Assembly: GCF_026619435.1 (NCBI RefSeq)
Contig: NZ_JAOVZQ010000001.1
Span: forward strand, 4,867,501 to 4,931,500
DNA length: 64,000 nucleotides
From: Hoeflea ulvae
Lineage (GTDB): Bacteria > Pseudomonadota > Alphaproteobacteria > Rhizobiales > Rhizobiaceae
Direction: 5' to 3'
Shown one piece after another: positions 46,201 to 54,086 of this stretch (position 1 is the first letter of the stretch; each line of letters starts with the position of its first letter). The translations under genes were made by a program, and so were the position numbers. The notes beneath the pieces were generated by a model that was not told the origin of the DNA, made no database searches, and saw only the letters and a list, made by a program, of their open reading frames with translations.

Positions 46201-47615
46201 TGGGCGGCCGCTGTCGCCTGGTTGGACACCGAACCCGCGGCAAGGTCGCCGTCCACCAGCGTATAGTCGGCGCTGAAGATCCATGTTTCGGTAAGATCGA
46301 GCCTGGAATCTGCGTTGGTATCGCCGCTTTGATAGGCCGGCACCGGCAATGTGCCGCTACCGCTGAATCCGGTCTCGGTCAAAGTGACATTTTCCAGCGC
46401 GGCACGTCCATAGGCGGTGAGCGCATATTGATAGGTGATGGTCTCGCCTGCCTGGGCGAAACCATCACCGCTTTCGTCATTGAAGCTGGCGCTCTTGACC
46501 GCGCCGATGGCCGGATACCAGACGGTGACCGTGGCCGAATTGGAGACCTGGTCCAGCGCATTGGTGTAGACGTAACTCAGGGTCGCGGCATAGCCCTTGA
46601 AGGCGGTATCGGGCGTGAAAGTCAGCTTGCCGGTTCCCTCATCATAGGACCAGGCCCCCTCGCCCGGCACCACGAAGGAGGCAACATCGCCCTGCCCGTC
46701 CAGAACGATGCTGGTCGCCCCGGCTGGCGGTGTCAGATCGACGGAAAGCTTGCCATATTCGGATGGCAGCAGGCCGTTATTGTTGGGCGGATTGTCGTTC
46801 GCGGTGGCGTTGGCATCATTGTCGAGAATGCTCAGCACCGTGGCCACACCCGGCGTGCCTTCCTTCTCGTCATCATTGGCGACCGGAGGCACGAAATCAC
46901 CGCAGATAAAGTCATAGGTCGTGAAACTGGAATAGGTCGGATTGTCGAGCCGGATGTAAAATCCATTGTCGGCGGTCCGGCCCATGAGGAAATTGGAGGT
47001 GTTGGGATAATTGATCTCGACGCCGGATTCGGGTTCCTGGCTGTAATTGTCGTCACCGATCAGCGTGAACACTTCCGGATTGGACCCGACGGTACTGAAA
47101 GCCCGCCCGGTGGTGGCGCTGGTTTCGATGCGCACCCATTCCACATTGCCCGCACAGACTGGTACGAAGATGCGCTCATTGTTGGGCCCGTCCACGTCGT
47201 TGAACTGGACATGCACATCCGCGACCACGGGAACGCCGCCGGAATTGCTGGCGAGATTGTAGGTGCCCGCCTGGTACAGATACCATCGGACCCAGATGTC
47301 GTCCTGGCCGACAGATGTGATTGCGGGGCGGCCGTTCTCGGTCGACGGATTGTGGTCGAGGGTGGCTGTTTCCAGGACGGCGACGATATCGACCGTCGTG
47401 GCGCCGACGGAGCCTGCATTGGTCCATATCGCACGCTTGCCCTGCCCGGTGCCGGTCACCGTCGGGGCGCCGACATTGTTGATCACCAATTGCTGGGCAT
47501 GGGCACCGCCTGGCGCGAGCCAGACAAGCCCCGAGAAACTCAGCACAAGACACGCCAGGAACCGCAGCAAGCAATATGCCATGTTATGAAAATGTCCGCG
47601 CGCTGCCTGAGCCAT
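43293..47615 (-). CDS. Large exported repeat protein with DUF11 and SdrD_B-like domains
   Basis: 1440 residues. Signal peptide to about residue 40 (ending GGAHA). Then a beta-rich N-terminal domain, an ANDDEKEGTPGVATVLSILD dispersal-type segment, at least two DUF11-type repeats (IGAVKSASFNDESGDGFAQAG; GIGVIKSALLNDENSDGVVQ), a SdrD_B-like domain (ISGTVYFDQNSDNSY with Asp/Asn Ca-loop character), another DUF11-like LSVVKTAARPVVERGG, and a SdrD_B/carboxypeptidase-like domain (IGKVFEDRNRNGAQDTDERG). The C-terminal IYHIHGDARLAESRLSS has an OmpA-like look. No LPXTG or autotransporter barrel. GGGGAG precedes the start. Probably a surface or periplasmic adhesin-like protein working with the barrel protein next to it. 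Confidence 0.75.
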   Translation of the reverse strand: MAQAARGHFHNMAYCLLRFLACLVLSFSGLVWLAPGGAHAQQLVINNVGAPTVTGTGQGKRAIWTNAGSVGATTVDIVAVLETATLDHNPSTENGRPAITSVGQDDIWVRWYLYQAGTYNLASNSGGVPVVADVHVQFNDVDGPNNERIFVPVCAGNVEWVRIETSATTGRAFSTVGSNPEVFTLIGDDNYSQEPESGVEINYPNTSNFLMGRTADNGFYIRLDNPTYSSFTTYDFICGDFVPPVANDDEKEGTPGVATVLSILDNDANATANDNPPNNNGLLPSEYGKLSVDLTPPAGATSIVLDGQGDVASFVVPGEGAWSYDEGTGKLTFTPDTAFKGYAATLSYVYTNALDQVSNSATVTVWYPAIGAVKSASFNDESGDGFAQAGETITYQYALTAYGRAALENVTLTETGFSGSGTLPVPAYQSGDTNADSRLDLTETWIFSADYTLVDGDLAAGSVSNQATAAAQTPSATSVSDLSDSTNPADGDGTGTPGPGPDNNDPTSTSLSDAPILARDDTIADPVDGTVNQTGAIDLLAGNGNGPDTLNSVAATSATVTATPSGTIPTGFTVNTDGTVDITATIASGAYSFDYQICETLNPTNCSTATVSLTVGAGGIGVIKSALLNDENSDGVVQAGETVAYSYTVTNIGSVALSGVALTETGFTGTGTMPVPALQSGDTNSNSLLDLSESWIYTASYTLVAADLAAGSISNQATATGYTPGGASVSDLSDSTNPADGNGTATPGPGTGNDDPTATPFAAAPVIANDDNPPMVPNGVESLNIVDVLGNDTLNGAAASAVSVTLTVVTPAVPATTGAEVPVLNPIDGYVSVSSGVPAGTYAIIYRICEIANPANCDTATVTVPVDASVPAISGTVYFDQNSDNSYNPGSDPAQPGYVVELILDNTVVKSTVSAADGTYELRGFAPGSGYMLVFSDAETGIAVGAIRDLTFGPTTALTQQDQPIDPRGVIYSSATGLPIAGVELQVTTSAGVPLPAICLLPGQQPQSTGADGAYRFDIVSGASVECPAAEAEYRIAITGYSGYEPRPSLVAPPQAGALDATSCPGDAVPGGDCQLSASSAAPPAGSPTPYYLAFLLQPGDPDVTNNHIPLDPAVAITSTGLSVVKTAARPVVERGGLAAYTIVLRNINPFGVGLVNLVDRLPIGFRLEPGSATIDGAAATPVADGRDVRFEGLTIPAFGNITITLNSRVPASAEPGDYVNQADLTDPATGNALAPAGKATVRIEVDHVFDCGDVIGKVFEDRNRNGAQDTDERGLPGVRLATVGGMLITTDRHGRYNVPCAALPDAASGSNFILKLDTRTLPAGFGLTTENPRVVRLTRGKTTKMNFGVTTAQVVSVDLVGRAFYQGSAQPLASVEPVLDQITAQLVERQGGLKLIYHIHGDARLAESRLSSIEQLIRARWRLYSSQRLSVERRIMEGN
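45311..46508 (-). repeat. Two tandem DUF11-type repeat units inside the large exported protein
   Basis: The unit at about 46052-46508 and that at about 45311-45757 encode parallel segments: (V/I)KSA(S/L)(F/L)NDE...QAGET, ETGF(S/T)G(S/T)GT(L/M)PVPA, QSGDTN, AAGS(V/I)SNQATA and VSDLSDSTNPADG. Protein-level identity looks high, so the units arose by internal duplication. Boundaries are approximate. Confidence 0.75.
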
Positions 47616-47976
47616 AAAGCTCTCCCCGGTCGAAGTGGTTTGCTGGCTTATGAATGGCCTGACTTCGCACTGACGGTTTTTTCAACCTTTTTGCCGAGCA
47701 CGATGACGTCCACTACGACCGTCCAATCTGGACCGGCGCTACCCCCACGCCAAAATAGTGAAATCATGTTTAATATTGGGTTAATGCAGCACGCCTGCCG
47801 ACCAATGCGCTGCCGGCAAAGGATTCGAAGCCTGTAGACGGCATTTGTTGATCAACGATTCGGGACGTTTATGCCGGCCGCGGGTTCCTGTCTGGAGCCA
47901 CGCACGCAGCGCGGTGAAAATCCAAATCTCGGGACCGGATCATCATCCATTATCCAGATCGTGGGGAGCGTGGTGG
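47616..47976. other. Intergenic region left of the aromatic island
   Basis: 361 bases between the start of the DUF11 gene and the stop of the MarR gene. An AT-rich patch (about 47755-47790, GTTTAATATTGGGTTAATGC) probably holds the leftward promoter of the repeat-protein operon. No gene is supportable. Confidence 0.5.
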
Positions 47977-48420
47977 CTAGGTGTCTGCGGCGGTTCCGGC
48001 AGTCATCGCCGCCTTGGCGGCCAGCTCGACAAACAGCCGGTATTCCTCCTCGTCGAGTCCGGGCAGGATTTCCTGCTGAAGCCGTTCGACAACCGGGCGA
48101 ATTGCATGGAGCAATGCCGCTCCCTCATCGGTCAGCGACAGCTCGCGCGCCCGCTTGTCGCGCCGATTGACCTTCCGGCTGACCAGCCCCTTCTGCTCAA
48201 GCCGATCGGCGACCGCGCCGATGGTGGCCCGGTCTTTTGCCACCGCATCGGAAAGTCGGGCCTGATCCATCCCCGGGCTCTGCCCGATCGCATCAAGAGC
48301 GGCAAATTGCACCGGCGTGAGGTCGAAACCCGCTTCCCTGGTGCGCAGCATGAAGACATGGGTCGAAATCTGGTGCAGCCGCCGGATCAGGTGTCCGGGC
48401 ATGTGTGAAACCTGTGTCAT
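47977..48420 (-). CDS. MarR-family regulator, MobR-like
   Basis: 147 residues from ATG 48420 (GAGG just upstream); an open frame runs on to 48588 across the promoter and is not used. Winged-helix landmarks: LTPVQFAALDAIGQSPGMDQARLSDAV, DRATIGAVADRLEQKGLVSRKVNRRDKRARELSLT (landmarks AVADRLEQKGLV and DKRARELSLT). It is divergent from a 3-hydroxybenzoate hydroxylase-like gene, exactly the arrangement of mobR/mobA, so it is likely an aromatic-acid-responsive repressor of that gene. Confidence 0.85.
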   Translation of the reverse strand: MTQVSHMPGHLIRRLHQISTHVFMLRTREAGFDLTPVQFAALDAIGQSPGMDQARLSDAVAKDRATIGAVADRLEQKGLVSRKVNRRDKRARELSLTDEGAALLHAIRPVVERLQQEILPGLDEEEYRLFVELAAKAAMTAGTAADT

Positions 48421-48497
48421 CGCGCCTCGCAGTTTTGCACAACCATTGCCTGCCGCCACGGGAAGGACGCGGTCCGACCGCAGTCTAAGCGCAAGAC

Positions 48498-48515
48498 TGA
48501 TATCTGTACATATCA
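48498..48515. promoter_or_regulatory. Near-palindrome TGATATCTGTACATATCA, candidate MarR operator
   Basis: An 18-base imperfect inverted repeat in the 156-base space between the MarR-type gene and the hydroxylase gene. A second imperfect repeat (TATG-TAGG-CATA, about 48547-48558) lies close to the hydroxylase -10-like TATTATATT. Size and place fit MarR operators. Confidence 0.5.
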
Positions 48516-48576
48516 TTTGAAATCCTGACCGCTCTGCGGTATTGGTATGTAGGCATATTATATTGGGAGCCTGGCC

Positions 48577-50508
48577 ATGCAGTATCATCTCGACGGTTTT
48601 CGCCCCGGCGATCCCGAGGTTTTCGATGCAGCAGTCGATCGTCCGCTGCAGGATCCGGATTTTTGCGATTCGGTGGATGTGCTGATTGTCGGCAGCGGTC
48701 CCGCCGGCCTGACGCTCGCCGCCCAGCTTGCGGCATTCCCGGAAATCAGGACCCGGATTGTCGAGCGCAGGCCATCGGCCCTGGAAAAGGGCCAGGCTGA
48801 CGGCATTTCCTGCCGTTCAATGGAAATGTTCAACGCCTTCGGCTTTGCCGAAAAAGTCCTCAAACAGGGCTATTGGGTCAACGAAACAACCTTCTGGAAG
48901 CCAGACCCCGAGACACCGGAGCACATTGCCCGCAACGGACGCGTTCAGGATGTCGAGGACGGGCTCTCGGAAATGCCGCACATGATCCTCAATCAGGCGC
49001 GTGTGCACGACATGTATCTCGAGCTGATGCGCAATTCACCCTCGCGGCTGGAACCCGACTACGCGCTCGAGCTCGCGCAGCTTTCCGTCGACCCGGCGGG
49101 CGGCGCCTATCCGGTAACCGCCACGCTCGCGAGGCTGGATCCCGGCCGCGAAGGTGAGACGGTCACACTCAAGGCGCGCTATGTGGTCGGATGTGACGGT
49201 GCCCGCAGCGCGGTGCGCAAGGCCATCGGGCGGGAACTGTCGGGCGATTCCGCCAACCAGGCTTGGGGCGTCATGGATGTGCTCGCCAGCACGGATTTTC
49301 CCGACATCCGTTGCAAGACCCTGATCCAATCGGCAAGCCAGGGCAACATCATCATCATTCCGCGCGAGGGCGGCTATCTGACCCGGCTCTATATCGAGCT
49401 CGACAAGCTGGATTCGGGAGAACGGGTCGCGACCCGCAACCTGACCATCGACCATCTTGTTGCGGCAGCTCAGCGCATTTTCCGCCCTTTTTCGCTCGAC
49501 GTCAGGGAGGTGGCGTGGTGGTCAGTCTATGAAATCGGTCAGCGCCTGACCGACAAGTTCGACGATGTTCCCGCCGGCGATATCGAATCCCGGCTGCCCC
49601 GCGTCTTCATTTGCGGCGACGCCTGTCACACCCACAGTCCCAAGGCCGGTCAGGGCATGAATGTGTCGATGGGAGACGCGTTCAATCTCGGCTGGAAACT
49701 GGTGAGCGTGCTCAAGGGGCAGTGCCGGCCTGCGGTCCTGCACAGCTACTCCGCCGAGCGGCAGGCTGTCGCAAGGGATCTCATTGCCTTCGACCGGGAA
49801 TGGTCGCGCATCATGAGCGCTCCGCCCGAAGCCATCGAAGGCGGCGAGGACGGCGAGATTCCGGTCTTCCAGCGCTATTTCATCCAGCACGGCCGCTACA
49901 CGGCCGGCATGTCGGTCAAATACCAGAGCTCTGAACTGACCGGCACGCAGCAATGGCCAGCGCTCGCCCCGGGGTTCGAAATCGGCACGCGGTTCCATTC
50001 CGCTCCGGTGGTGCGCCTGGCCGACGCCAAGCCTTTGCACCTTGGTCATGTCGTGCAGGCCGACACACGCTGGCGGCTTTTTGCCTTCTGTCCGGATCAG
50101 GATCCCTCAAGCAAGGACTCGGCGATTGCCAGGCTCTGCCGCTTTCTGGCGGAGGACCCGGCCTCGCCCGTCCGCCGTTTCACAGCACCCGGCCAGGACA
50201 TCGATGCCGTATTCGATGTCCGCGCGATCTTCCAGCAGGGCACGCGTGAACTGGCGCTGGAAACCCTGCCCGGGCTCCTCAAACCGCAAAAGGGCCGGCT
50301 CGGGCTCGTCGATTACGAAAAGATGTTCTGCCCCGACCCCAAACATGCTCCCGACATCTTTGATGCGCGCGGCATCGACAGGACACGGGGATGCCTGGTG
50401 ATCGTGCGCCCGGACCAGTATATCGGCCATGTCCTGCCGCTTGATGCCCATGAGGAACTGGCCGCATTCTTCGGCGCCATCATGCTGGAGCCGGCACCGC
50501 CATCTTGA
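48577..50508 (+). CDS. mobA: FAD-dependent aromatic hydroxylase, 3-hydroxybenzoate 4-monooxygenase-like (MobA-like)
   Basis: 643 residues; GGGAG precedes the ATG. FAD-binding motif VLIVGSGPAGLTLAAQLA (residues about 30-47), substrate region QADGISCRSMEMFNAFGFAEK, middle DG motif VGCDGARSAVRKAIG, and the GD motif VFICGDACHTHSPKAGQGMNVSMGDAFNLGWKL (landmark FICGDACHTHSPKAGQG). The C-terminal 200 residues form a thioredoxin-like domain as in MobA and phenol hydroxylase. Length (MobA 639 residues) and the MarR partner suggest hydroxylation of 3-hydroxybenzoate to protocatechuate. Phenol-type substrates cannot be ruled out. Confidence 0.75.
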   Translation: MQYHLDGFRPGDPEVFDAAVDRPLQDPDFCDSVDVLIVGSGPAGLTLAAQLAAFPEIRTRIVERRPSALEKGQADGISCRSMEMFNAFGFAEKVLKQGYWVNETTFWKPDPETPEHIARNGRVQDVEDGLSEMPHMILNQARVHDMYLELMRNSPSRLEPDYALELAQLSVDPAGGAYPVTATLARLDPGREGETVTLKARYVVGCDGARSAVRKAIGRELSGDSANQAWGVMDVLASTDFPDIRCKTLIQSASQGNIIIIPREGGYLTRLYIELDKLDSGERVATRNLTIDHLVAAAQRIFRPFSLDVREVAWWSVYEIGQRLTDKFDDVPAGDIESRLPRVFICGDACHTHSPKAGQGMNVSMGDAFNLGWKLVSVLKGQCRPAVLHSYSAERQAVARDLIAFDREWSRIMSAPPEAIEGGEDGEIPVFQRYFIQHGRYTAGMSVKYQSSELTGTQQWPALAPGFEIGTRFHSAPVVRLADAKPLHLGHVVQADTRWRLFAFCPDQDPSSKDSAIARLCRFLAEDPASPVRRFTAPGQDIDAVFDVRAIFQQGTRELALETLPGLLKPQKGRLGLVDYEKMFCPDPKHAPDIFDARGIDRTRGCLVIVRPDQYIGHVLPLDAHEELAAFFGAIMLEPAPPS

Positions 50509-50544
50509 GACTGTGCCGGTCCCGGATTTCCTGCAGGCGGGAGA

Positions 50545-51825
50545 TCATTCAGCCGCAAGCATCTCCTTGGTGTCGACCAGGGTGCGCCAGTCGACATCCT
50601 TGGGATAAACACCTTCGCGCGACGCGATCCGGGACTGGACGACACGTGGTTCCTTCGTGCCGATCGCGGGGCCGCCATCGGCAACCTGCCGCGCCGCATC
50701 CACCATCAGACGCCGGAACTCGACAATGGCAAGGTCCGAGGCGCCCAGCACGTCATTGGTGCGATCGACGATCGGTCCCATGCTGACCCACATGATGATG
50801 TCCTGATTGGGAATGCCCGGCACGCCGGTGAAGCTGCCATTCTTCATCGCCTCGCGGTCCTGAAGGAAGTCATTCTCCAGTGTGCGCTTGGAGCGCCATT
50901 TGTGATCGACATCCTCACCCGGAACACTGTGATTGAACCGCCGCCATTCTTCGGTGCTCGGCACGTTCGGCCCGCCCCAGGCGATGAAGTGAAACGCCGT
51001 CTCCTCATCGCTTATCGGAACGATGACACTGGCGACCTTGTAATTGTTGTTGGGCGGAATCAGCGAATAATAGGGTGCGACGAATTCGGTGATGCGCAGA
51101 TAGTGGTGGGTCTGCGCGTTCTTGATCGGCTTGCGGATCGCGGCATAGTGAAAACCGTAACTCGTCGTTTCGGTCTGCATTCTCGGCGCCTTGTCGGTGG
51201 ACGGACGGTACCAGGCCTTCTCATCCGCCGATGCGCCCTCCACCCGTGCCGGCTTCATGTCGGACGAATGCAGCGACGACGAATGCGCACTGTCAATCTG
51301 CCCTTCGTGGATCTGGGCCCAGTTTGCCGGAACCCGGATCTTGAGGATCGAAACCCGGGTATCCTCTGTCGGAGCAAAGGCGGGTGGATCGAAGGCGGGA
51401 ACCTGCTCCTTTTCGCCCAGCCAGGCCCAGACAAAGCCGCCCCACTCGCGGGTCGGATAGGCGCGGTGGGTGACCTTGTTCATCAATGGGCTGCCTTCCG
51501 GCTCTGACGACATCGCCACGATGTTGCCGTCAACATCCATTTTCCAGCCGTGATAGAGACAGCGCAGACCACATTCCTCGTTGCGGCCATAGACAAGCGA
51601 CGCCCTTCGATGCGGACACAGCTCGTCGAGCAGGCCAACCTTTCCGTCGCTGTCGCGAAAGGCCACGTAACGCTCGCCAAGAACCTCGACCAGCAGCGGC
51701 TTGCCATCCTTTTCCAGCACCTCTTCGATGAGGCAGACGGGCGTCCAGTGCTGGCGCATCAGCTGCCCCATTGGCTTGTCGCTGCCGACACGCGTGAGAA
51801 TGTCGTTCTCTTCTGGCGTGAGCAT
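50545..51825 (-). CDS. Rieske non-haem iron oxygenase, phthalate 4,5-dioxygenase-like terminal oxygenase
   Basis: 426 residues. Rieske cluster CPHR (Cys70, His72) and CLYHGW (Cys89, His92), C-x-H-x16-C-x2-H. Mononuclear iron site in NWAQIHEGQIDSAHSSSLH: Asn168, Asp178, His181, His186. The single-chain oxygenase without a beta-subunit gene, and the HSSSLH spacing, match the phthalate dioxygenase (OphA2/Pht3) group. It should insert O2 into a phthalate-like ring together with the reductase at 51957. Divergent from the reductase with a shared regulatory region. Confidence 0.85.
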   Translation of the reverse strand: MLTPEENDILTRVGSDKPMGQLMRQHWTPVCLIEEVLEKDGKPLLVEVLGERYVAFRDSDGKVGLLDELCPHRRASLVYGRNEECGLRCLYHGWKMDVDGNIVAMSSEPEGSPLMNKVTHRAYPTREWGGFVWAWLGEKEQVPAFDPPAFAPTEDTRVSILKIRVPANWAQIHEGQIDSAHSSSLHSSDMKPARVEGASADEKAWYRPSTDKAPRMQTETTSYGFHYAAIRKPIKNAQTHHYLRITEFVAPYYSLIPPNNNYKVASVIVPISDEETAFHFIAWGGPNVPSTEEWRRFNHSVPGEDVDHKWRSKRTLENDFLQDREAMKNGSFTGVPGIPNQDIIMWVSMGPIVDRTNDVLGASDLAIVEFRRLMVDAARQVADGGPAIGTKEPRVVQSRIASREGVYPKDVDWRTLVDTKEMLAAE

Positions 51826-51846
51826 GGAACCTCCTTGGGGATTTCG

Positions 51847-51858
51847 TTAGATAGCTTA
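51847..51858 (-). promoter_or_regulatory. TTAG-ATAG-CTTA operator half of the oxygenase promoter
   Basis: A near-match (one base off) to the TTAG-N4-CTAA repeat, 21 bases before the oxygenase start. In the minus-strand direction it follows a TTATAA -10-like sequence (51865-51875). Confidence 0.5.
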
Positions 51859-51908
51859 GGATTTTTATAACACCTTTCCGCTCCCGTCCAGCTATTGACA
51901 CAAAATAG

Positions 51909-51920
51909 TTAGCTTTCTAA
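51909..51920 (+). promoter_or_regulatory. TTAG-CTTT-CTAA operator in the reductase-operon promoter
   Basis: Perfect arms TTAG/CTAA in the same divergent space. It starts nine bases after a perfect -35-like TTGACA (51895-51900) and overlaps where the -10 should be, so binding would block transcription of the plus-strand operon. Confidence 0.6.
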
Positions 51921-51956
51921 GTACATACCGGAAAGCCAGTGGGAGGAGCCCATAAG

Positions 51957-52907
51957 ATGAGCGATAGGAACGATACGATCAGAATGGCAGTGGCTGCCCG
52001 CCGCTCACTGACGCCATCCATCATGGAGTTTGTTCTCACACCTGCCGAAGTCACGACCCTGCCCGGCTATGGGCCCGGAGCGCATGTAACCGTGCAGACA
52101 CCGTCAGGCGCCATGCGGCGTTACTCGCTGACCGGTGCTGGCGACGATCCGAAGCAATATGTCATTGCCGTCAAGCGCGAGCCCGCATCCCGCGGTGGCT
52201 CGCAATCCATGCACGACGACGCCACCGAGGGGACCGAACTCCTGGTCCAACCGCCGGAGAATGATTTCTCGCTGAAAAAGGCGCCGAAATACCTGCTGAT
52301 CGCCGGCGGCATCGGCATCACCCCGATCTTCGCCATGGCCCGCCAGCTCGAAAGCACCGGTGACGATTTCAGCATCATTTACTGCACCAGGAATGCGGAA
52401 GAGACCGCCTATCTCGATGAGCTGACCGAAGCCTATGGCGCGCGGGTCCTGCTGCATCATGACGACGGAGATCCCGAAAGGATCTACGACTTCTGGGACC
52501 ATTTTGCCGAGCCGCAGAACATGCATGTCTATTGCTGCGGGCCGAAACCGCTGATGGAGGAGATCAAGGCGATCTCCGGACACTGGCCGGAAGGCCGCGT
52601 CAATTTCGAGGACTTCAAACCGGTCGAGGTGATCCGCCCCGACGATACCGCCTTCGATGTCGAGCTGGCGCGATCTGGCAAGACCGTCACCGTGCAAGGC
52701 GACCGGTCCATTCTCGAAGCGGTGCGCGAGGCCGGCGTCAAAACCGTGAGTTCCTGCGAAAGCGGAACCTGCGGCACCTGCAAGACAAGACTGATCTCCG
52801 GAGATGTCGACCATCGCGACATGGTGCTGATGGACGAGGAGCGGCAGGACCGCATCATGATTTGCGTCTCGCGCGCCCGCAGCGGAGGCCTGGTCATTGA
52901 CCTCTGA
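51957..52907 (+). CDS. Phthalate dioxygenase reductase-like (FMN/NADH with C-terminal 2Fe-2S)
   Basis: 316 residues; GGGAGG precedes ATG 51957. Order of domains: FMN-binding barrel (RRYSLTGAGDD near residue 65), NAD-binding domain (YLLIAGGIGITPIFAMARQ, CCGPKPLME), and a C-terminal plant-type ferredoxin (SSCESGTCGTCKTRLISG, C-x4-C-x2-C, last Cys in IMICVSRA). This is the layout of phthalate dioxygenase reductase (PDR/OphA1). It passes electrons from NADH to the Rieske oxygenase encoded divergently. Confidence 0.9.
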   Translation: MSDRNDTIRMAVAARRSLTPSIMEFVLTPAEVTTLPGYGPGAHVTVQTPSGAMRRYSLTGAGDDPKQYVIAVKREPASRGGSQSMHDDATEGTELLVQPPENDFSLKKAPKYLLIAGGIGITPIFAMARQLESTGDDFSIIYCTRNAEETAYLDELTEAYGARVLLHHDDGDPERIYDFWDHFAEPQNMHVYCCGPKPLMEEIKAISGHWPEGRVNFEDFKPVEVIRPDDTAFDVELARSGKTVTVQGDRSILEAVREAGVKTVSSCESGTCGTCKTRLISGDVDHRDMVLMDEERQDRIMICVSRARSGGLVIDL

Positions 52908-54075
52908 GGCTGCACCTGTGGGCATTGGCGTGATCGGGCTGGGGCGGGGCTTCGTGCTGATGCTGCCCGCATTCCGCAATGACCCCCGGGTGAAGCTGGT
53001 TGCCGCCTGTGCGCCGCGGCAGTCCTCGCGCACCGCGTTCCAGTATGAGTTTGGCGGCAATACCTATGAGGATGCAGACAGCCTCTGCGCCGATCCGGCC
53101 GTGGAAATCGTCTATGTCGCCACGCCGCACCAGTTGCATTGCGAGCATGTCATTGCCGCAGCCATGGCCGGCAAGCATGTGCTCGTCGACAAGCCGCTCG
53201 CCGTCACGCTCGACCATGCAGATCGCATGATTGCCGCTTGTCGCGATGCCGGAGTCCATCTCCTCGTCGGGCCAAGCCACAGTTTCGATGCGCCGGTGCG
53301 GATTGCCGGGGAGCTGATCGAAGCCGGCGAACTGGGCAAGGTGCGCATGATCAATGCCTTCAACTACACCGATTTTCTCTATCGGCCGCGCCGGCCCGAG
53401 GAACTCGACACCGGCAAGGGCGGCGGCGTGCTGTTTTCGCAGGGCGTGCACCAGATCGACATCGTCCGCCTGCTGGCCGGCGGCCTCGGCGAAACCGTGA
53501 CGGCCCTGACCGGAAACTGGGACCCGGCGCGCCCGACCGAAGGCGCCTACAGCGCGCTTGTTTCCTTTGCGGGAGGCGCATTCGCCTCGCTGACTTATTC
53601 CGGCTATGCCCATTTCGACAGCGATGAATGGATGGGCTGGACCGGCGAACTGGGAGCGGAGAAGGATCCGCAGACCTATGGTGACGCGCGCCGCAAGCTC
53701 GCCGCAGCACGTTCCGCCGACGAGGAAATCAGGCTCAAATCGGCGCGGACCTACGGCTCGGGCGACATGCCGAAACCGGCGACCCGGCACGAGCATTTCG
53801 GTCCCATCATCGTCTCGCTGGATCACGCCGATCTCCGCCTCACGCCCGAGGGCGTTCATGTCTATGGCGACACAAGGCGCGAATTTCTGCCGGCGCCGCC
53901 ACTGCGCACCCCGCGTACGGAAGTGATCGACGCGGTCGTCGGCGCCGCTCGCGACGAAACCCCGCCGGCGCAGACCGGCGCCTGGGGCCGCGCCAGCCTC
54001 GAAATTTGCCTGGCGATCCTGGAGTCGGCGAAATCCCGCTCCACGGTAACGCTGAAACACCAGACCGGGATATAG
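52897..54075 (+). CDS. Gfo/Idh/MocA dehydrogenase, phthalate 4,5-cis-dihydrodiol dehydrogenase-like
   Basis: 392 residues with a TTG start at 52897, supported by GGAGG eight bases before; it overlaps the reductase stop by eleven bases. A GTG at 52918 is a weaker option. Rossmann motif IGVIGLGRGFVLMLPAF, VEIVYVATPHQLHCEHVIAA and the catalytic EKP-equivalent HVLVDKPLAVT (Lys in DKP). Family members Pht4/OphB oxidise the cis-dihydrodiol of phthalate to 4,5-dihydroxyphthalate with NAD. Gene order oxygenase, reductase, this, decarboxylase supports that role. Confidence 0.82.
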   Translation: MTSEAAPVGIGVIGLGRGFVLMLPAFRNDPRVKLVAACAPRQSSRTAFQYEFGGNTYEDADSLCADPAVEIVYVATPHQLHCEHVIAAAMAGKHVLVDKPLAVTLDHADRMIAACRDAGVHLLVGPSHSFDAPVRIAGELIEAGELGKVRMINAFNYTDFLYRPRRPEELDTGKGGGVLFSQGVHQIDIVRLLAGGLGETVTALTGNWDPARPTEGAYSALVSFAGGAFASLTYSGYAHFDSDEWMGWTGELGAEKDPQTYGDARRKLAAARSADEEIRLKSARTYGSGDMPKPATRHEHFGPIIVSLDHADLRLTPEGVHVYGDTRREFLPAPPLRTPRTEVIDAVVGAARDETPPAQTGAWGRASLEICLAILESAKSRSTVTLKHQTGI

Positions 54076-54086
54076 GGAAACAGCAC

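Noticed and set aside
45311..46508. Repeated blocks that could look like a CRISPR or satellite array
   Set aside because: They are long (about 450 bases), only two in number, in frame and coding for DUF11-type protein units.
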